From NCBI GenBank assembly GCA_038259365.1, contig JBBSOW010000005.1, positions 1 to 64,000 on the forward strand: 64,000 nucleotides of DNA. Reading direction: 5' to 3'. The position numbers and the translations under genes are program-made. The DNA comes from JBBSOW01 sp038259365. Lineage in GTDB: Bacteria > Actinomycetota > Actinomycetes > Propionibacteriales > Propionibacteriaceae. Below are positions 28,898-37,518 of the stretch, piece after piece. The notes below the pieces were generated by a model, which was not told the DNA's origin, did no database searches, and saw only the letters and a program-made list of their open reading frames with translations. The stretch's first letter is position 1; the number at the start of each line of letters is the position of its first letter.

Positions 28898-30100
28898 GTG
28901 AAAACTGCTGTGATCGGGCTGGGCACGATGGGGGCCGGCATTGTCGAGGTGTTCGCCACGGCGGGCCACGACGTCGTGGCCATCGATGGGGATCAGGCCG
29001 GGTTGGACCGCGGCCGCGAGATCCTCGCCCGCTCCACCGATCGAGCGGTGGCCAAGGCGAAGCTGTCCGCGGCCGAGCGGGACCGACTGCTCGATCGGGT
29101 TCGCTTCCAGCTCGGCCTGGCCGGCCTCACCGGGTGTGGGTTCGTCGTCGAGGCGGTCAGCGAGGACCCGGAGCTCAAGGCGCGCGTCTTCGCCGAACTC
29201 GACGAGTCCGTCGGCGATACCGCGATCCTCGCCACCAACACCTCCTCGCTCTCGATCACCGCCCTCGCCGCCGGGACCAAGAACCCGGGCCGGGTGCTCG
29301 GCCTGCACTTCTTCAACCCCGCCCCGGTGCAGCCGCTGGTCGAGGTCGTCGGCACCCTGAGCACCGGAGCGGACAGCATCGCCCGGACCCTGGAGATCGT
29401 CACCGCGCTCGGCAAGTCCCCGGTGCGCTGCGGTGACCGGGCCGGATTCATCGTCAACGCGCTGCTGGTGCCCTACCTGAACCGGGCCGCGACGCTGTAC
29501 CAGGACGGCCTGGCCACCCGGGAGGAGATCGACGCCGCGATGGAGTCCATCGACTACCCCATGGGCCCGCTGCAGCTGCTCGATCTGGTGGGCCTCGACG
29601 TCAGCGTCGCGGTGCTGGACCGGCTCTACGACGAGTCCAAGAACCGCCTGCACGCCGCCGCGCCCCTGCTGCGCCAGTTGGTGGCGGCGGGCTGGCTCGG
29701 CAAGAAGTCGGGCCGCGGGCTGTACAGCTACGAGGCCGGCCGGGCCACGTCGGCAGCCGGGCCCGGGCCCCGCATCCGGCGGAACCGGGCCGATGAGTTG
29801 CCCGCGGCGCTGCTCATCGGCTACCTCAACGACTGCCTCACCATGGTCGAGGTGGGCTACGCCACCCCCGCCGACATCGACACCGCGATGTCGTTGGGTT
29901 GCGCGATGCCCCGGCCTTTCGATGTCCTCGCCGAAGTGGGGCCTCGGCAGGCGCTCGTGGCACAACAGGCCCTCTTCGCCGAGACCGGCGAGCCAGGCCA
30001 CCGCCCCAGCCTGCTGCTCGAGGAACTGGCCACCGTCGACGACCCCGACGCCGCGCTCGAGGCGCTACGCGCTCCCGCGCCAGATCTCGGGCAGCCCTGA
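28898..30100 (+). CDS. 3-hydroxyacyl-CoA (3-hydroxybutyryl-CoA) dehydrogenase
   Basis: NAD(P)-dependent oxidation/reduction of 3-hydroxyacyl-CoA. 400 residues: Rossmann motif VIGLGTMGAG at the N-terminus, LATNTSSLSIT, the catalytic-His segment GLHFFNPAPVQPLVEVV, and two C-terminal 3HCDH helical domains, a duplicated arrangement longer than the common 280-residue enzyme. GTG at 28898 begins directly before the Rossmann strand; upstream in-frame residues are not family-like. TGATG overlap with the next gene makes a three-gene operon to 31163. It fits with thiolase and the butyryl-CoA-related mutase. Confidence 0.88.
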   Translation: MKTAVIGLGTMGAGIVEVFATAGHDVVAIDGDQAGLDRGREILARSTDRAVAKAKLSAAERDRLLDRVRFQLGLAGLTGCGFVVEAVSEDPELKARVFAELDESVGDTAILATNTSSLSITALAAGTKNPGRVLGLHFFNPAPVQPLVEVVGTLSTGADSIARTLEIVTALGKSPVRCGDRAGFIVNALLVPYLNRAATLYQDGLATREEIDAAMESIDYPMGPLQLLDLVGLDVSVAVLDRLYDESKNRLHAAAPLLRQLVAAGWLGKKSGRGLYSYEAGRATSAAGPGPRIRRNRADELPAALLIGYLNDCLTMVEVGYATPADIDTAMSLGCAMPRPFDVLAEVGPRQALVAQQALFAETGEPGHRPSLLLEELATVDDPDAALEALRAPAPDLGQP

Positions 30101-30372
30101 TGGCCAAGCGGCCCAGCAAGCATCTACGTCCGGTGCGCCCGCTCTCGGCCGGCCACGCCAGCGGTGCCGCCAAGCGCGACGGCGCCTGGATCGTCCGCCC
30201 GTTCACCGGTGCGGCAACGGTGAAGACCTACACCTGCCCGGGCTGCCTGCGCCCGATCAACCCGGGCACCCCGCACGTGGTCGCCTGGCCGAGCGAGCCC
30301 GACTGGGCCACCCAAAGCGCGGTCGCCGAGCGCCGGCACTGGCACTCGGGCTGCTGGCAGCGCAAGCCGTGA
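30100..30372 (+). CDS. Small zinc-ribbon-like conserved protein
   Basis: A 90-residue basic protein. CPGC at 48-51 and RRHWHSGCW near the C-terminus could supply Cys and His ligands for zinc; TPHVVAW between them is conserved in actinobacterial relatives that databases often label ATP/GTP-binding protein without evidence. ATG overlaps the dehydrogenase stop, and its own stop overlaps the hydrolase start (GTGA), so it sits in a translationally coupled operon. Function unknown. Confidence 0.75.
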   Translation: MAKRPSKHLRPVRPLSAGHASGAAKRDGAWIVRPFTGAATVKTYTCPGCLRPINPGTPHVVAWPSEPDWATQSAVAERRHWHSGCWQRKP

Positions 30373-31163
30373 GCGAGCGCCTCTACCGCAGGGTCGTCGG
30401 CGAGGGACCGGCGGTGGCGATGTGTCACGGGTTGTTCGGCCAGGGCCGGAACTGGAATCGGATCGCCAAGGCGATCGCCGCCGATCCGGGCCGAAGGTGC
30501 ATCCTGTTGGACATGCCGAACCACGGCCGTTCGCCGTGGGTCGAGGAGTTCGACTACCTCGGGGCCGCCGACCACGTGGCCGAGGATCTCGCGGCCGACG
30601 GCCCGTTGAGCCTGGTTGGGCATTCGATGGGCGGGAAGATCGCCATGCTCATTGCGCTGCGCCACCCTCACCTCGTCGAGCGCCTCGTGGTGGTGGACAT
30701 CTCGCCGGTGGACTACGCGGGCCTGAGCCAGTTCGACGGCTTCGTGACGGCCATGCGCGGCCTCGATCTCGACGGGCTCGACGACCGCCGATCGGCCGAA
30801 CGAGCCCTGGAAGTGGCGGTCCCGGACAAGGTCATCCGCGGCTTCCTGTTGCAAAACCTGCGCCGGAGCGAGGGGCGCTGGGGCTGGCAGATGAATCTCG
30901 ACGCCCTCGGCTCGGGGTTGGACGCGCTGGGCGGGTGGCCCGAGGTCGAGGCCGGGTACGAAGGACCGGTGCTCTGGGTCGGCGGGCAGAACTCGCCCTA
31001 CATCAAGCCGGAGTACGGCGAGGCCATGCGCGCGCTGTTTCCCCGCGTACGGCAGGCCACAGTGAAGAACGCGGGCCATTGGGTGCACTCGGAGCAGCCG
31101 GAGACCTTCGTGGCCCTGTTACGCAACTTCCTACGCCGACCGGTGGACCCACCGGCCGGCTGA
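30369..31163 (+). CDS. Alpha/beta-fold hydrolase
   Basis: A 264-residue alpha/beta hydrolase with nucleophile motif GHSMGG (about 80-85), oxyanion-side motif CHGLFGQGRNW near the N-terminus and catalytic histidine in NAGHWVHSEQPE near the C-terminus. It resembles esterases of the YbfF type. Substrate not identifiable. GTG start is coupled to the preceding small gene. It converges on the polymerase-like gene, 11 bp apart. Confidence 0.82.
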   Translation: MSERLYRRVVGEGPAVAMCHGLFGQGRNWNRIAKAIAADPGRRCILLDMPNHGRSPWVEEFDYLGAADHVAEDLAADGPLSLVGHSMGGKIAMLIALRHPHLVERLVVVDISPVDYAGLSQFDGFVTAMRGLDLDGLDDRRSAERALEVAVPDKVIRGFLLQNLRRSEGRWGWQMNLDALGSGLDALGGWPEVEAGYEGPVLWVGGQNSPYIKPEYGEAMRALFPRVRQATVKNAGHWVHSEQPETFVALLRNFLRRPVDPPAG

Positions 31164-31174
31164 CCATTCACCGC

Positions 31175-32779
31175 TCAGTGCGCGGCCTGCCCGTAGTCGT
31201 CGACGACGTGCGCGATCACGGGAAAGTCCACCGCATCGAAGAACAACAGCGCGCCCGCTCGGCGCGCGGCCTCGACGACGATCTCTCGGGCCGCCCCGGC
31301 CACCTCCTCGCCGCATTCGACGATGACCTCGTCGTGGAGGAAGTAGACCAGGCGGGCGGGCCCGTCGAGTCGGGCGAGCCCGTTGCGGATCTGCGCCAGC
31401 CAGCACAGCGCCCATTCGGCCGCGGTGCCCTGCACCACGAAGTTGCGGGTGAACCGTCCCCAGTCGCGCGAGCGCGCCCGCTCGGCCTCGGTGGCGGGCT
31501 GCTCGTCGAAGCGGCGGCCGACCCAGCCCGGGGCCGGTGAGCTGCGCCCCAGGAAGGTGCTCACCACCTCGCCACGCTCGCCGGCGCGGGCGGCGTCGTC
31601 CACCAGCCTCATCGCGCTGGGGTAGCTGCGGCGCAGCCGGGGCATCAGCCGGCCCGAGGTTCCCGAGGTGGCCCCGTACATGGCCCCCAACATGGCCACC
31701 TTCGCCTCGGCCCGGCTGCCCACGACCTGATCCTCGACCAAGGCCTGGTAGAGGTCGCGGGCCAGCGCCGCCCTGGCCATCGCCCGGTCCCCGGACATGG
31801 CGGCGAGCACCCGAGGCTCGAGCTGGGCGGCGTCCGCCACCACGAGCTTGGCGCCGGGGCCCGCGCGGACCGCCGAGCGGATCTCCTTGGGCAGCTGCAG
31901 CGCCCCTCCCCCGCTGGTGGCCCAGCGCCCGGTCACCACCGCCGAGGACTGGTAGTCGGGGTGGAACCGGCCCGCGCGTACCCACTGATCCATCCACGCC
32001 CAACCGTTGGCCGAGTGCAGCCGGGTTAGCCTCTTGTAGGTCAGGAGCGGTTCGATCACCGGGTGGTCGATCTCGGCCAGCTCCCACTTGCGCGTGCTCG
32101 CGACGTTGAGCCCCGCCCCGCGCAGCGCCCGCAACAGGTCGGGCTGGGAGTCGGGATTCAGCGCCGGCCGGTTCAACTCCGTCCGGATCTGTTCCACCAG
32201 GGCGGTCAGCTTGGCCGGGCGCCCGAGGCCTCGTGCGCCGAGCTGCTCGACCAGCAGGCGGTCGTGCTCGGCCACCTCCCAGGGCATGCCCCAGTAGCCC
32301 ATCTCGCAGGCCACCAGGGCACCGGCGGACTCGGCGGCGGCCAGCAGCCGCAACCTCCCCGGCCGCGACGCGGCGGCGATGGCCCTCTCCTGCAGGGCGA
32401 ACTGCCGTTCCAGGGCGTCGAGATCGGGGGTCGCCGTCGTGCCGGGCAGGTCGAGCAGGCTGGGCAGGTCGTCCGACGCCGTGGGCTGGGACCGCGCCCA
32501 GACCGCGTCGAGGGTGAACTCGGCCTCGCGGGAGTTCGCCAGCAGGGTGTGCACCATCGTGAGATCGCGACACTGCTCGGCGCGCAATCCGAGCGCCAAC
32601 AGGTGCGGGTACACCAGCGAGGTGTCGGCCCACACCCAGCGCGGGCGGGCATGCTCGATCTCGCCGAACCGGGCCGGGAGTTGCGCCCAGGTGAGCCTCT
32701 CGTTCCAGCGGCCGCGGCGGATCAGCAGACCCTCGGCGTCGTCGACGACGAAGACGGGTTGTGCCGGGTTCGTCGTCAT
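31175..32779 (-). CDS. Family A DNA polymerase-like protein (bifunctional 3'-5' exonuclease/polymerase annotation)
   Basis: A 534-residue protein related to the C-terminal part of DNA polymerase I. The polymerase domain has motif A VVADAAQLEPRVLA (usual form D-Y-S-Q-I-E-L-R), the O-helix region and motif C FLHDEVIVEC with the HDE triad. The N-terminal 200 residues sit where the 3'-5' exonuclease would be, but the canonical DxE metal motif is not evident. Not the main PolI, which should be about 900 residues. ATG at 32779 is supported by TAATCT ending 7 nt upstream; an in-frame GTG lies 30 nt further. Confidence 0.78.
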   Translation of the reverse strand: MTTNPAQPVFVVDDAEGLLIRRGRWNERLTWAQLPARFGEIEHARPRWVWADTSLVYPHLLALGLRAEQCRDLTMVHTLLANSREAEFTLDAVWARSQPTASDDLPSLLDLPGTTATPDLDALERQFALQERAIAAASRPGRLRLLAAAESAGALVACEMGYWGMPWEVAEHDRLLVEQLGARGLGRPAKLTALVEQIRTELNRPALNPDSQPDLLRALRGAGLNVASTRKWELAEIDHPVIEPLLTYKRLTRLHSANGWAWMDQWVRAGRFHPDYQSSAVVTGRWATSGGGALQLPKEIRSAVRAGPGAKLVVADAAQLEPRVLAAMSGDRAMARAALARDLYQALVEDQVVGSRAEAKVAMLGAMYGATSGTSGRLMPRLRRSYPSAMRLVDDAARAGERGEVVSTFLGRSSPAPGWVGRRFDEQPATEAERARSRDWGRFTRNFVVQGTAAEWALCWLAQIRNGLARLDGPARLVYFLHDEVIVECGEEVAGAAREIVVEAARRAGALLFFDAVDFPVIAHVVDDYGQAAH

Positions 32780-32786
32780 GGGTGGG

Positions 32787-32792
32787 AGATTA
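32787..32792 (-). promoter_or_regulatory. Candidate -10 box of the polymerase-like gene (leaderless)
   Basis: On the minus strand TAATCT ends 7 nt before the ATG at 32779; this decides the start codon. Confidence 0.4.
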
Positions 32793-32833
32793 GCGGGCCG
32801 CGACGACACTTTCGCGCGCGCCGGGGAGCGGCC

Positions 32834-33535
32834 TCAGCCGACGGTGACCGTCTTGATCTCGGCCGGGTTGTTCGGCTTGCCGCCACCGGCCTGGCTCGAA
32901 CCGTCCTGGCCCTCGGCCGCCATCCGCGCCACGACGCCCACGGAATCTTTATCCATCTGGCCGAACACGGTGTACTGCGGGGGCAGCGGGCTGTCCTCGT
33001 AGACCAGGAAGAACTGCGAGCCGTTCGTGCCGGGGCCGGCGTTGGCCATGGCCACGGTGCCCGCCCGGTACACCTCCTTGCCGGAGAGCTCGTCGTCGTA
33101 GGTGTAGCCCGGGCCGCCCGAGCCGGTGCCGGTGGGGTCGCCGCACTGCAGCACGAAGATGCCCGAATCCACGAGCCGGTGGCACGAGGTGTCGGTGTAG
33201 TAGTCCTGGGCGACCAGCGATTCGAAGGAGCTGATCGTGCATGGGGCCTTAGAGCGATCCATGGTGATGACGACGTCGCCCTCGGTCATGGCCAGCGTCG
33301 CCGTCGTCGTCCCCGACCTCTCGGCATCGGCCGGCGGTGGATCGACGGGCTTGGCGGGTTCGCCCTGGGCGTTGTAGACGCAATCGCCCGCGACCGGGCT
33401 CCCCTGCACCGACGTCGGCTCGGAGCCCGTGGCCGGAGGCGGCGTATCCGCCGGCTGCTCGGTGGGTGGCCGCATCGAGCCGCAGCTCGCCAACACAAGA
33501 ACGATCAGGGGCAACAACACCAACCGGCGCAACAT
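32834..33535 (-). CDS. Lipoprotein peptidyl-prolyl cis-trans isomerase (cyclophilin)
   Basis: A 233-residue exported protein. The signal peptide RRLVLLPLIVLVLASC has a lipobox LASC with Cys18 as lipidation site. A Pro-rich linker follows, then a cyclophilin domain (about 75-233) with CHRLVDSGIFVLQCGDPTG, GTVAMANAGPGTNGSQFFL and YTVFGQ. It would catalyse proline isomerisation in exported proteins at the outer face of the membrane. ATG at 33535 gives a proper signal peptide; upstream in-frame sequence is not signal-like. Confidence 0.87.
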   Translation of the reverse strand: MLRRLVLLPLIVLVLASCGSMRPPTEQPADTPPPATGSEPTSVQGSPVAGDCVYNAQGEPAKPVDPPPADAERSGTTTATLAMTEGDVVITMDRSKAPCTISSFESLVAQDYYTDTSCHRLVDSGIFVLQCGDPTGTGSGGPGYTYDDELSGKEVYRAGTVAMANAGPGTNGSQFFLVYEDSPLPPQYTVFGQMDKDSVGVVARMAAEGQDGSSQAGGGKPNNPAEIKTVTVG

Positions 33536-33594
33536 GGTCACCCGCCACACTCTGCCACCGCCGCAGGGCATGGGCGAAATCGTCGCCACGCCGA

Positions 33595-33600
33595 TAGGCT
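33595..33600 (+). promoter_or_regulatory. Candidate -10 box of the PduO-type gene (leaderless)
   Basis: TAGGCT ends 7 nt before the ATG at 33608; no ribosome binding site in between. Confidence 0.45.
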
Positions 33601-33607
33601 CCGGTCC

Positions 33608-34207
33608 ATGGTCATTCTCTCCAAGCTCTACACGCGCACCGGCGACGGCGGTCAGACCCGGCTCTCGGACATGTCGCTGACCGCCAAGACCGATCCGCGG
33701 GTGGAGGCCTACGGCGACGTCGATGAGGCCAACGCCGCGCTGGGGGTGGCGCTGAGCGCCGGCCTGCCGGACGAGGTGGCCACGATCCTGCGCCTGATCC
33801 AGAACGAGCTGTTCGATCTCGGCGCCGACCTGTCCAACCCGTTGGCCGCGGAATACGAGTTCGAGCCCCTGCGCATCGAGCAGGCCAGCGTTGACCGCCT
33901 GGAGGGCTGGATCGACGAGTTCGCCGATCCTCTACCCGCTCTGCGGTCCTTCATCCTGCCCGGGGGCTCGGCGGGGGCGGCCGCGCTGCACGTCGCCCGC
34001 ACGGTCACCCGTCGGGCCGAGCGCCGCGCCTGGGCCGCCGCCGCGGCGTACGGCCACGAGCCCGCCAACCAGGACGCCCCTGGAGGGGTGAACCCCCAGG
34101 CGATCACCTACCTCAATCGACTCTCGGACCTGCTGTTCGCCATGGTCCGCCACGTCAACGGTACCGGCGGGGACATCTTGTGGGTTCCCGGCGGCGAGCG
34201 AGGCTAG
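33608..34207 (+). CDS. Cob(I)yrinic acid a,c-diamide adenosyltransferase, PduO type
   Basis: Makes adenosylcobalamin from cob(I)alamin and ATP. 199 residues, a helical trimeric enzyme with N-terminal TRTGDGGQTRLSD (ATP site), VEAYGDVDEANAALG, and the helix YLNRLSDLLFAMVRHVN near the C-terminus. It supplies the cofactor needed by the mutase at 15.3-17.0 kb. It stands alone between the cyclophilin gene and the ATP synthase operon, with a likely leaderless promoter. Confidence 0.92.
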   Translation: MVILSKLYTRTGDGGQTRLSDMSLTAKTDPRVEAYGDVDEANAALGVALSAGLPDEVATILRLIQNELFDLGADLSNPLAAEYEFEPLRIEQASVDRLEGWIDEFADPLPALRSFILPGGSAGAAALHVARTVTRRAERRAWAAAAAYGHEPANQDAPGGVNPQAITYLNRLSDLLFAMVRHVNGTGGDILWVPGGERG

Positions 34208-34231
34208 GGGCGGCGTTCGCCACCGCGGTCC

Positions 34232-34714
34232 TTAGTGCTCCCCCGGCGGCGCGGCCTCGAGCCAGCTCCGCAGGCCGGTGAGGGCGTCCTGGCTCATCGC
34301 CAGCTCCCACTCGCCAGGATTCGCCGCCCTCTCGGGCAGCGGCTGATCGGGCAGATCGCGCTCGCCCTCCACGACGGACAGCGCCACCACCCGCTGGCCG
34401 TCGAAGAGCAACACCGACTCAATCGGGTTTGGCAAGCGGTCGTCCAACGCCCTGGTTCGGGGTCGGTTGAACCGCAAGCGCGGCTGAAAGGACAGCGAGA
34501 AGACGCGAAACCACTCCAGGTCCTCCTCGGAGTAACGCGCGACTCCGAGCACCCAACCGGCGCCCGAAGTCGTCGCCTTAAGCCTGAGGCTGCATTCGAA
34601 CATGGACCCTTGCCGGGCCAACCAACGACGCCGCAGGAACAGCCAGACGAGCGGCGTCACACCGACCAGCACCACCACGAGGGCGGCAATCTCCGCCCAG
34701 GCCAGCGCGTCCAT
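34232..34714 (-). CDS. DUF2550 membrane-anchored protein
   Basis: A 160-residue protein with one N-terminal transmembrane helix (about 8-28) followed by RRRWLARQGSMFECSLRL and a soluble beta-rich domain. DUF2550 proteins commonly follow atpC in actinobacteria, as here, 9 bp downstream. No function is established. It ends the ATP synthase operon, converging on the PduO-type gene. Confidence 0.8.
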   Translation of the reverse strand: MDALAWAEIAALVVVLVGVTPLVWLFLRRRWLARQGSMFECSLRLKATTSGAGWVLGVARYSEEDLEWFRVFSLSFQPRLRFNRPRTRALDDRLPNPIESVLLFDGQRVVALSVVEGERDLPDQPLPERAANPGEWELAMSQDALTGLRSWLEAAPPGEH

Positions 34715-34723
34715 GGGCGGGGG

Positions 34724-35122
34724 CTACTGGACCTTGCGCGCCGCCCGGACCTGGGCCAAGGCGTGCTCGTAGCGATCGCGGGCGTCCTCGTCGTCGGCGT
34801 CGGCGTCCAGCGCGACCGTGGCCGCATCGAGCTCCCGCTTCGCGTCGTCGAGGGTGATCTCGGCGGCCAGCTGCGCGTACTCGCTCAGGATGGAGACTCG
34901 ACCGTCCGCCACCGAGATGAACCCCGTGCCGACCGCAATGATCTCCCGGTTCCCGTCCTCGGTCTGGACCTCGACCGCCGAGGGCGCCAACACGGCCAGG
35001 ACCGGGGAGTGGCCGGGCAGGATGCCCATGTCGCCCTCGATGGTCTTGGCGATGACGTTGATCGCGTCCCCCGACCACACGGTCCGGGCCGCCGAGACAA
35101 CCTCCACGTGGAGTGTGGCCAT
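34724..35122 (-). CDS. atpC: ATP synthase F1 subunit epsilon
   Basis: 132 residues with the N-terminal beta-sandwich (LHVEVVSAARTVWSGDAINV, GDMGILPGHSPVL) and a C-terminal helical hairpin. It is part of the central stalk and inhibits ATP hydrolysis in many bacteria. It is 2 bp after atpD in the operon. Confidence 0.96.
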   Translation of the reverse strand: MATLHVEVVSAARTVWSGDAINVIAKTIEGDMGILPGHSPVLAVLAPSAVEVQTEDGNREIIAVGTGFISVADGRVSILSEYAQLAAEITLDDAKRELDAATVALDADADDEDARDRYEHALAQVRAARKVQ

Positions 35123-35124
35123 GT

Positions 35125-36576
35125 TCAGTCTTCCTTCTGCAGTCTGTCCCAGTTCTCGTGGACCATGTCCATCCCGCCGACGTTGAAGAAGGCCTGCTCG
35201 GCGATGTGGTCGACGTCGCCCTGGCAGATCGCCTTGAACGACTCGATGGTGTCGGCCAACGGCACCGACGAGCCCTTGATGTTGGTGAACTTCTCGGCCA
35301 TGTAGGTGTTCTGGGAGAGGAACTGCTGGATGCGGCGGGCCCGGCCCACCACGACCTTGTCCTCCTCGGACAACTCGTCCACGCCCAGGATGGCGATGAT
35401 GTCTTGCAGCTCCTTGTTGCGCTGCAGGATCTGCTTGACGCGCACGGCGACGTCGTAGTGCTCCTGGCCGATGTACAGAGGATCGAGGATGCGGCTGGTC
35501 GAGGTCAGCGGATCCACGGCCGGGTACAGGCCACGCGAGGCGATCTCGCGCGACAGCTCGGTGGTGGCGTCCAGGTGGGCGAACGTGGTGGCCGGCGCCG
35601 GATCGGTGTAATCGTCGGCCGGCACGTAGATCGCCTGCATCGAGGTGATGGAATGCCCCCGGGTGGAGGTGATCCGCTCCTGCAGCTGGCCCATCTCGTC
35701 GGCCAGGGTGGGCTGATAGCCCACCGCCGAGGGCATCCGGCCGAGCAACGTCGAGACCTCCGAGCCCGCCTGGGTGAAGCGGAAGATGTTGTCGATGAAG
35801 AGCAACACGTCCTGGTTTTGCACGTCGCGGAAATACTCGGCCATGGTCAGCGCGCTCAGCGCGACTCGCAGCCGGGTGCCGGGCGGCTCGTCCATCTGAC
35901 CGAAGACCAGCGCGGTGTCCTTGAGGACGCCGGCCTCTTCCATCTCGTTGATGAGGTCGTTGCCCTCACGGGTGCGCTCGCCGACACCGGCGAACACCGA
36001 CGTGCCACCGAAGTTGTGCGCGATGCGGTAGATCATCTCCTGGATGAGCACCGTCTTGCCCACGCCCGCGCCGCCGAACAGGCCGATCTTGCCGCCCTGG
36101 ACGTAGGGGGTCAACAGATCCAGCACCTTGATGCCGGTCTCCAGCATCTCGGTCTTGGACTCGAGCTGATCGAACTTCGGGGGCTCGCGGTGGATCGGCC
36201 AGCGCTCGGTGATCTCGATCGAGGACGGATCGACGTTGAGCACATCGCCGGTCACGTTCCAGACGTGACCCTTGGTGATGTCGCCCACGGGCACCGAGAT
36301 CGGGGCGCCGGTGTCGCGCACCTCGGTGCCGCGCTGCATTCCGTCGGTGGGCTTCAGCGCGATGGCGCGGATCATGTTGTCCCCCACGTGCAGGGCCACC
36401 TCCATGGTCATGGTGCGCTTCTCGCCCATCACCTCGGTGTCCACGAGCAGGGCGTTCATGATGTCGGGCATGGCGTCGACGGGGAACTCGACGTCGACGA
36501 CGGGACCGATGACGCGGGCCACGCGCCCGGTTCCACCCGCCTCGGTGGCTTGCGTATCTTGCGCTGTTGCAGTCAT
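35125..36576 (-). CDS. atpD: ATP synthase F1 subunit beta
   Basis: Catalytic subunit, 483 residues. Walker A GGAGVGKT at 168-175, catalytic-Glu segment GVGERTREGNDL, Walker B VLLFIDNIFRF and the DELSEED-loop equivalent GVDELSEEDK are all intact. ATG start, 21 bp after atpG. Confidence 0.98.
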   Translation of the reverse strand: MTATAQDTQATEAGGTGRVARVIGPVVDVEFPVDAMPDIMNALLVDTEVMGEKRTMTMEVALHVGDNMIRAIALKPTDGMQRGTEVRDTGAPISVPVGDITKGHVWNVTGDVLNVDPSSIEITERWPIHREPPKFDQLESKTEMLETGIKVLDLLTPYVQGGKIGLFGGAGVGKTVLIQEMIYRIAHNFGGTSVFAGVGERTREGNDLINEMEEAGVLKDTALVFGQMDEPPGTRLRVALSALTMAEYFRDVQNQDVLLFIDNIFRFTQAGSEVSTLLGRMPSAVGYQPTLADEMGQLQERITSTRGHSITSMQAIYVPADDYTDPAPATTFAHLDATTELSREIASRGLYPAVDPLTSTSRILDPLYIGQEHYDVAVRVKQILQRNKELQDIIAILGVDELSEEDKVVVGRARRIQQFLSQNTYMAEKFTNIKGSSVPLADTIESFKAICQGDVDHIAEQAFFNVGGMDMVHENWDRLQKED

Positions 36577-36597
36577 TTCACTTACTCGCTTTCGGCG

Positions 36598-37512
36598 TTA
36601 TTCGTTGGAGCCGGAGTCGGACAGCGCTGCCGCGCCACCCACGATCTCTGAGATTTCTTGGGTGATCTCGGCCTGGCGCGCCTGGTTCGACTCGCGGGTC
36701 AAGGCCTCGATCAGTTCTTGCGCGTTGTCGGTGGCCGCCTTCATGGCCTTCTGCCGCGCCGCCAGCTCGGAGGCCGCCGACTGCAGCATGCAGTAGTGGA
36801 TGCGGCTGGCCACGTACAGCGGCAACAGCTCGTCCAACACCGACTGGGCGTCGGGCTCGAACTCGTACAGCGGGTAGGTCTCGCCGGGGTCCTCGGGTGG
36901 TGCGTCCCCCTCGACGATCTCCAGGGGCAGCATCCGCACGACCTCGGGCCGTTGGATCAGCATGGAGACGAAGCGGGTGTAGACGATGTGGATCTCGTCG
37001 ACCCCCCCTTCGTCGGTCGGCTGCAGGAAATGCTCGATGAGCGCGTCGGCGATTTCCCGGGACTGAGCGTAGCTCGGGCCGTCGGAGAAGCCGTCCCAGG
37101 AACGCTCGACGTCGCGCTGGCGAAACTTGTAGAAGGCCGCGCCCTTGCGTCCCGCGATGTAGGGAAGGACTTCCTTGCCCTCCCCGCGCAGGAGCTCAGC
37201 CAGGCTCTCGCCCGAGCGGATCACCGAGGACGAGTAGGCCCCGGCCATCCCCCGGTCGCTGGTGATCAGCAGCATGACGGCCCGCTTGGGATTCTCCTTC
37301 TCGGTCGTCAGCGGGTGATCGATGTCGCTGGCGTGGGTCGCCACCGCCGAGACGGCGCGCGTCAACTCGCGGGCGTACGGCGCCGCCGCCTTGGCCTTCT
37401 GCTGGGCCTTGATGATCCGCGAGGACGCGATGAGCTCCATGGCGCGGGTGATCTTCTTGGTCGTCGTGACCGAGGCCTTCCGCTGCCTGAGTTCGCGCAG
37501 ACTTGACGCCAT
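36598..37512 (-). CDS. atpG: ATP synthase F1 subunit gamma
   Basis: 304-residue rotor shaft with the long N- and C-terminal coiled-coil helices (SLRELRQRKASVTTTKKITR; EALTRESNQARQAEITQEIS). An internal stretch around 165-220 has a Pro/Asp/Glu-rich loop similar to the gamma-loop insertion seen in actinobacteria. 6 bp after atpA. Confidence 0.96.
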   Translation of the reverse strand: MASSLRELRQRKASVTTTKKITRAMELIASSRIIKAQQKAKAAAPYARELTRAVSAVATHASDIDHPLTTEKENPKRAVMLLITSDRGMAGAYSSSVIRSGESLAELLRGEGKEVLPYIAGRKGAAFYKFRQRDVERSWDGFSDGPSYAQSREIADALIEHFLQPTDEGGVDEIHIVYTRFVSMLIQRPEVVRMLPLEIVEGDAPPEDPGETYPLYEFEPDAQSVLDELLPLYVASRIHYCMLQSAASELAARQKAMKAATDNAQELIEALTRESNQARQAEITQEISEIVGGAAALSDSGSNE

Positions 37513-37518
37513 GGGTGA

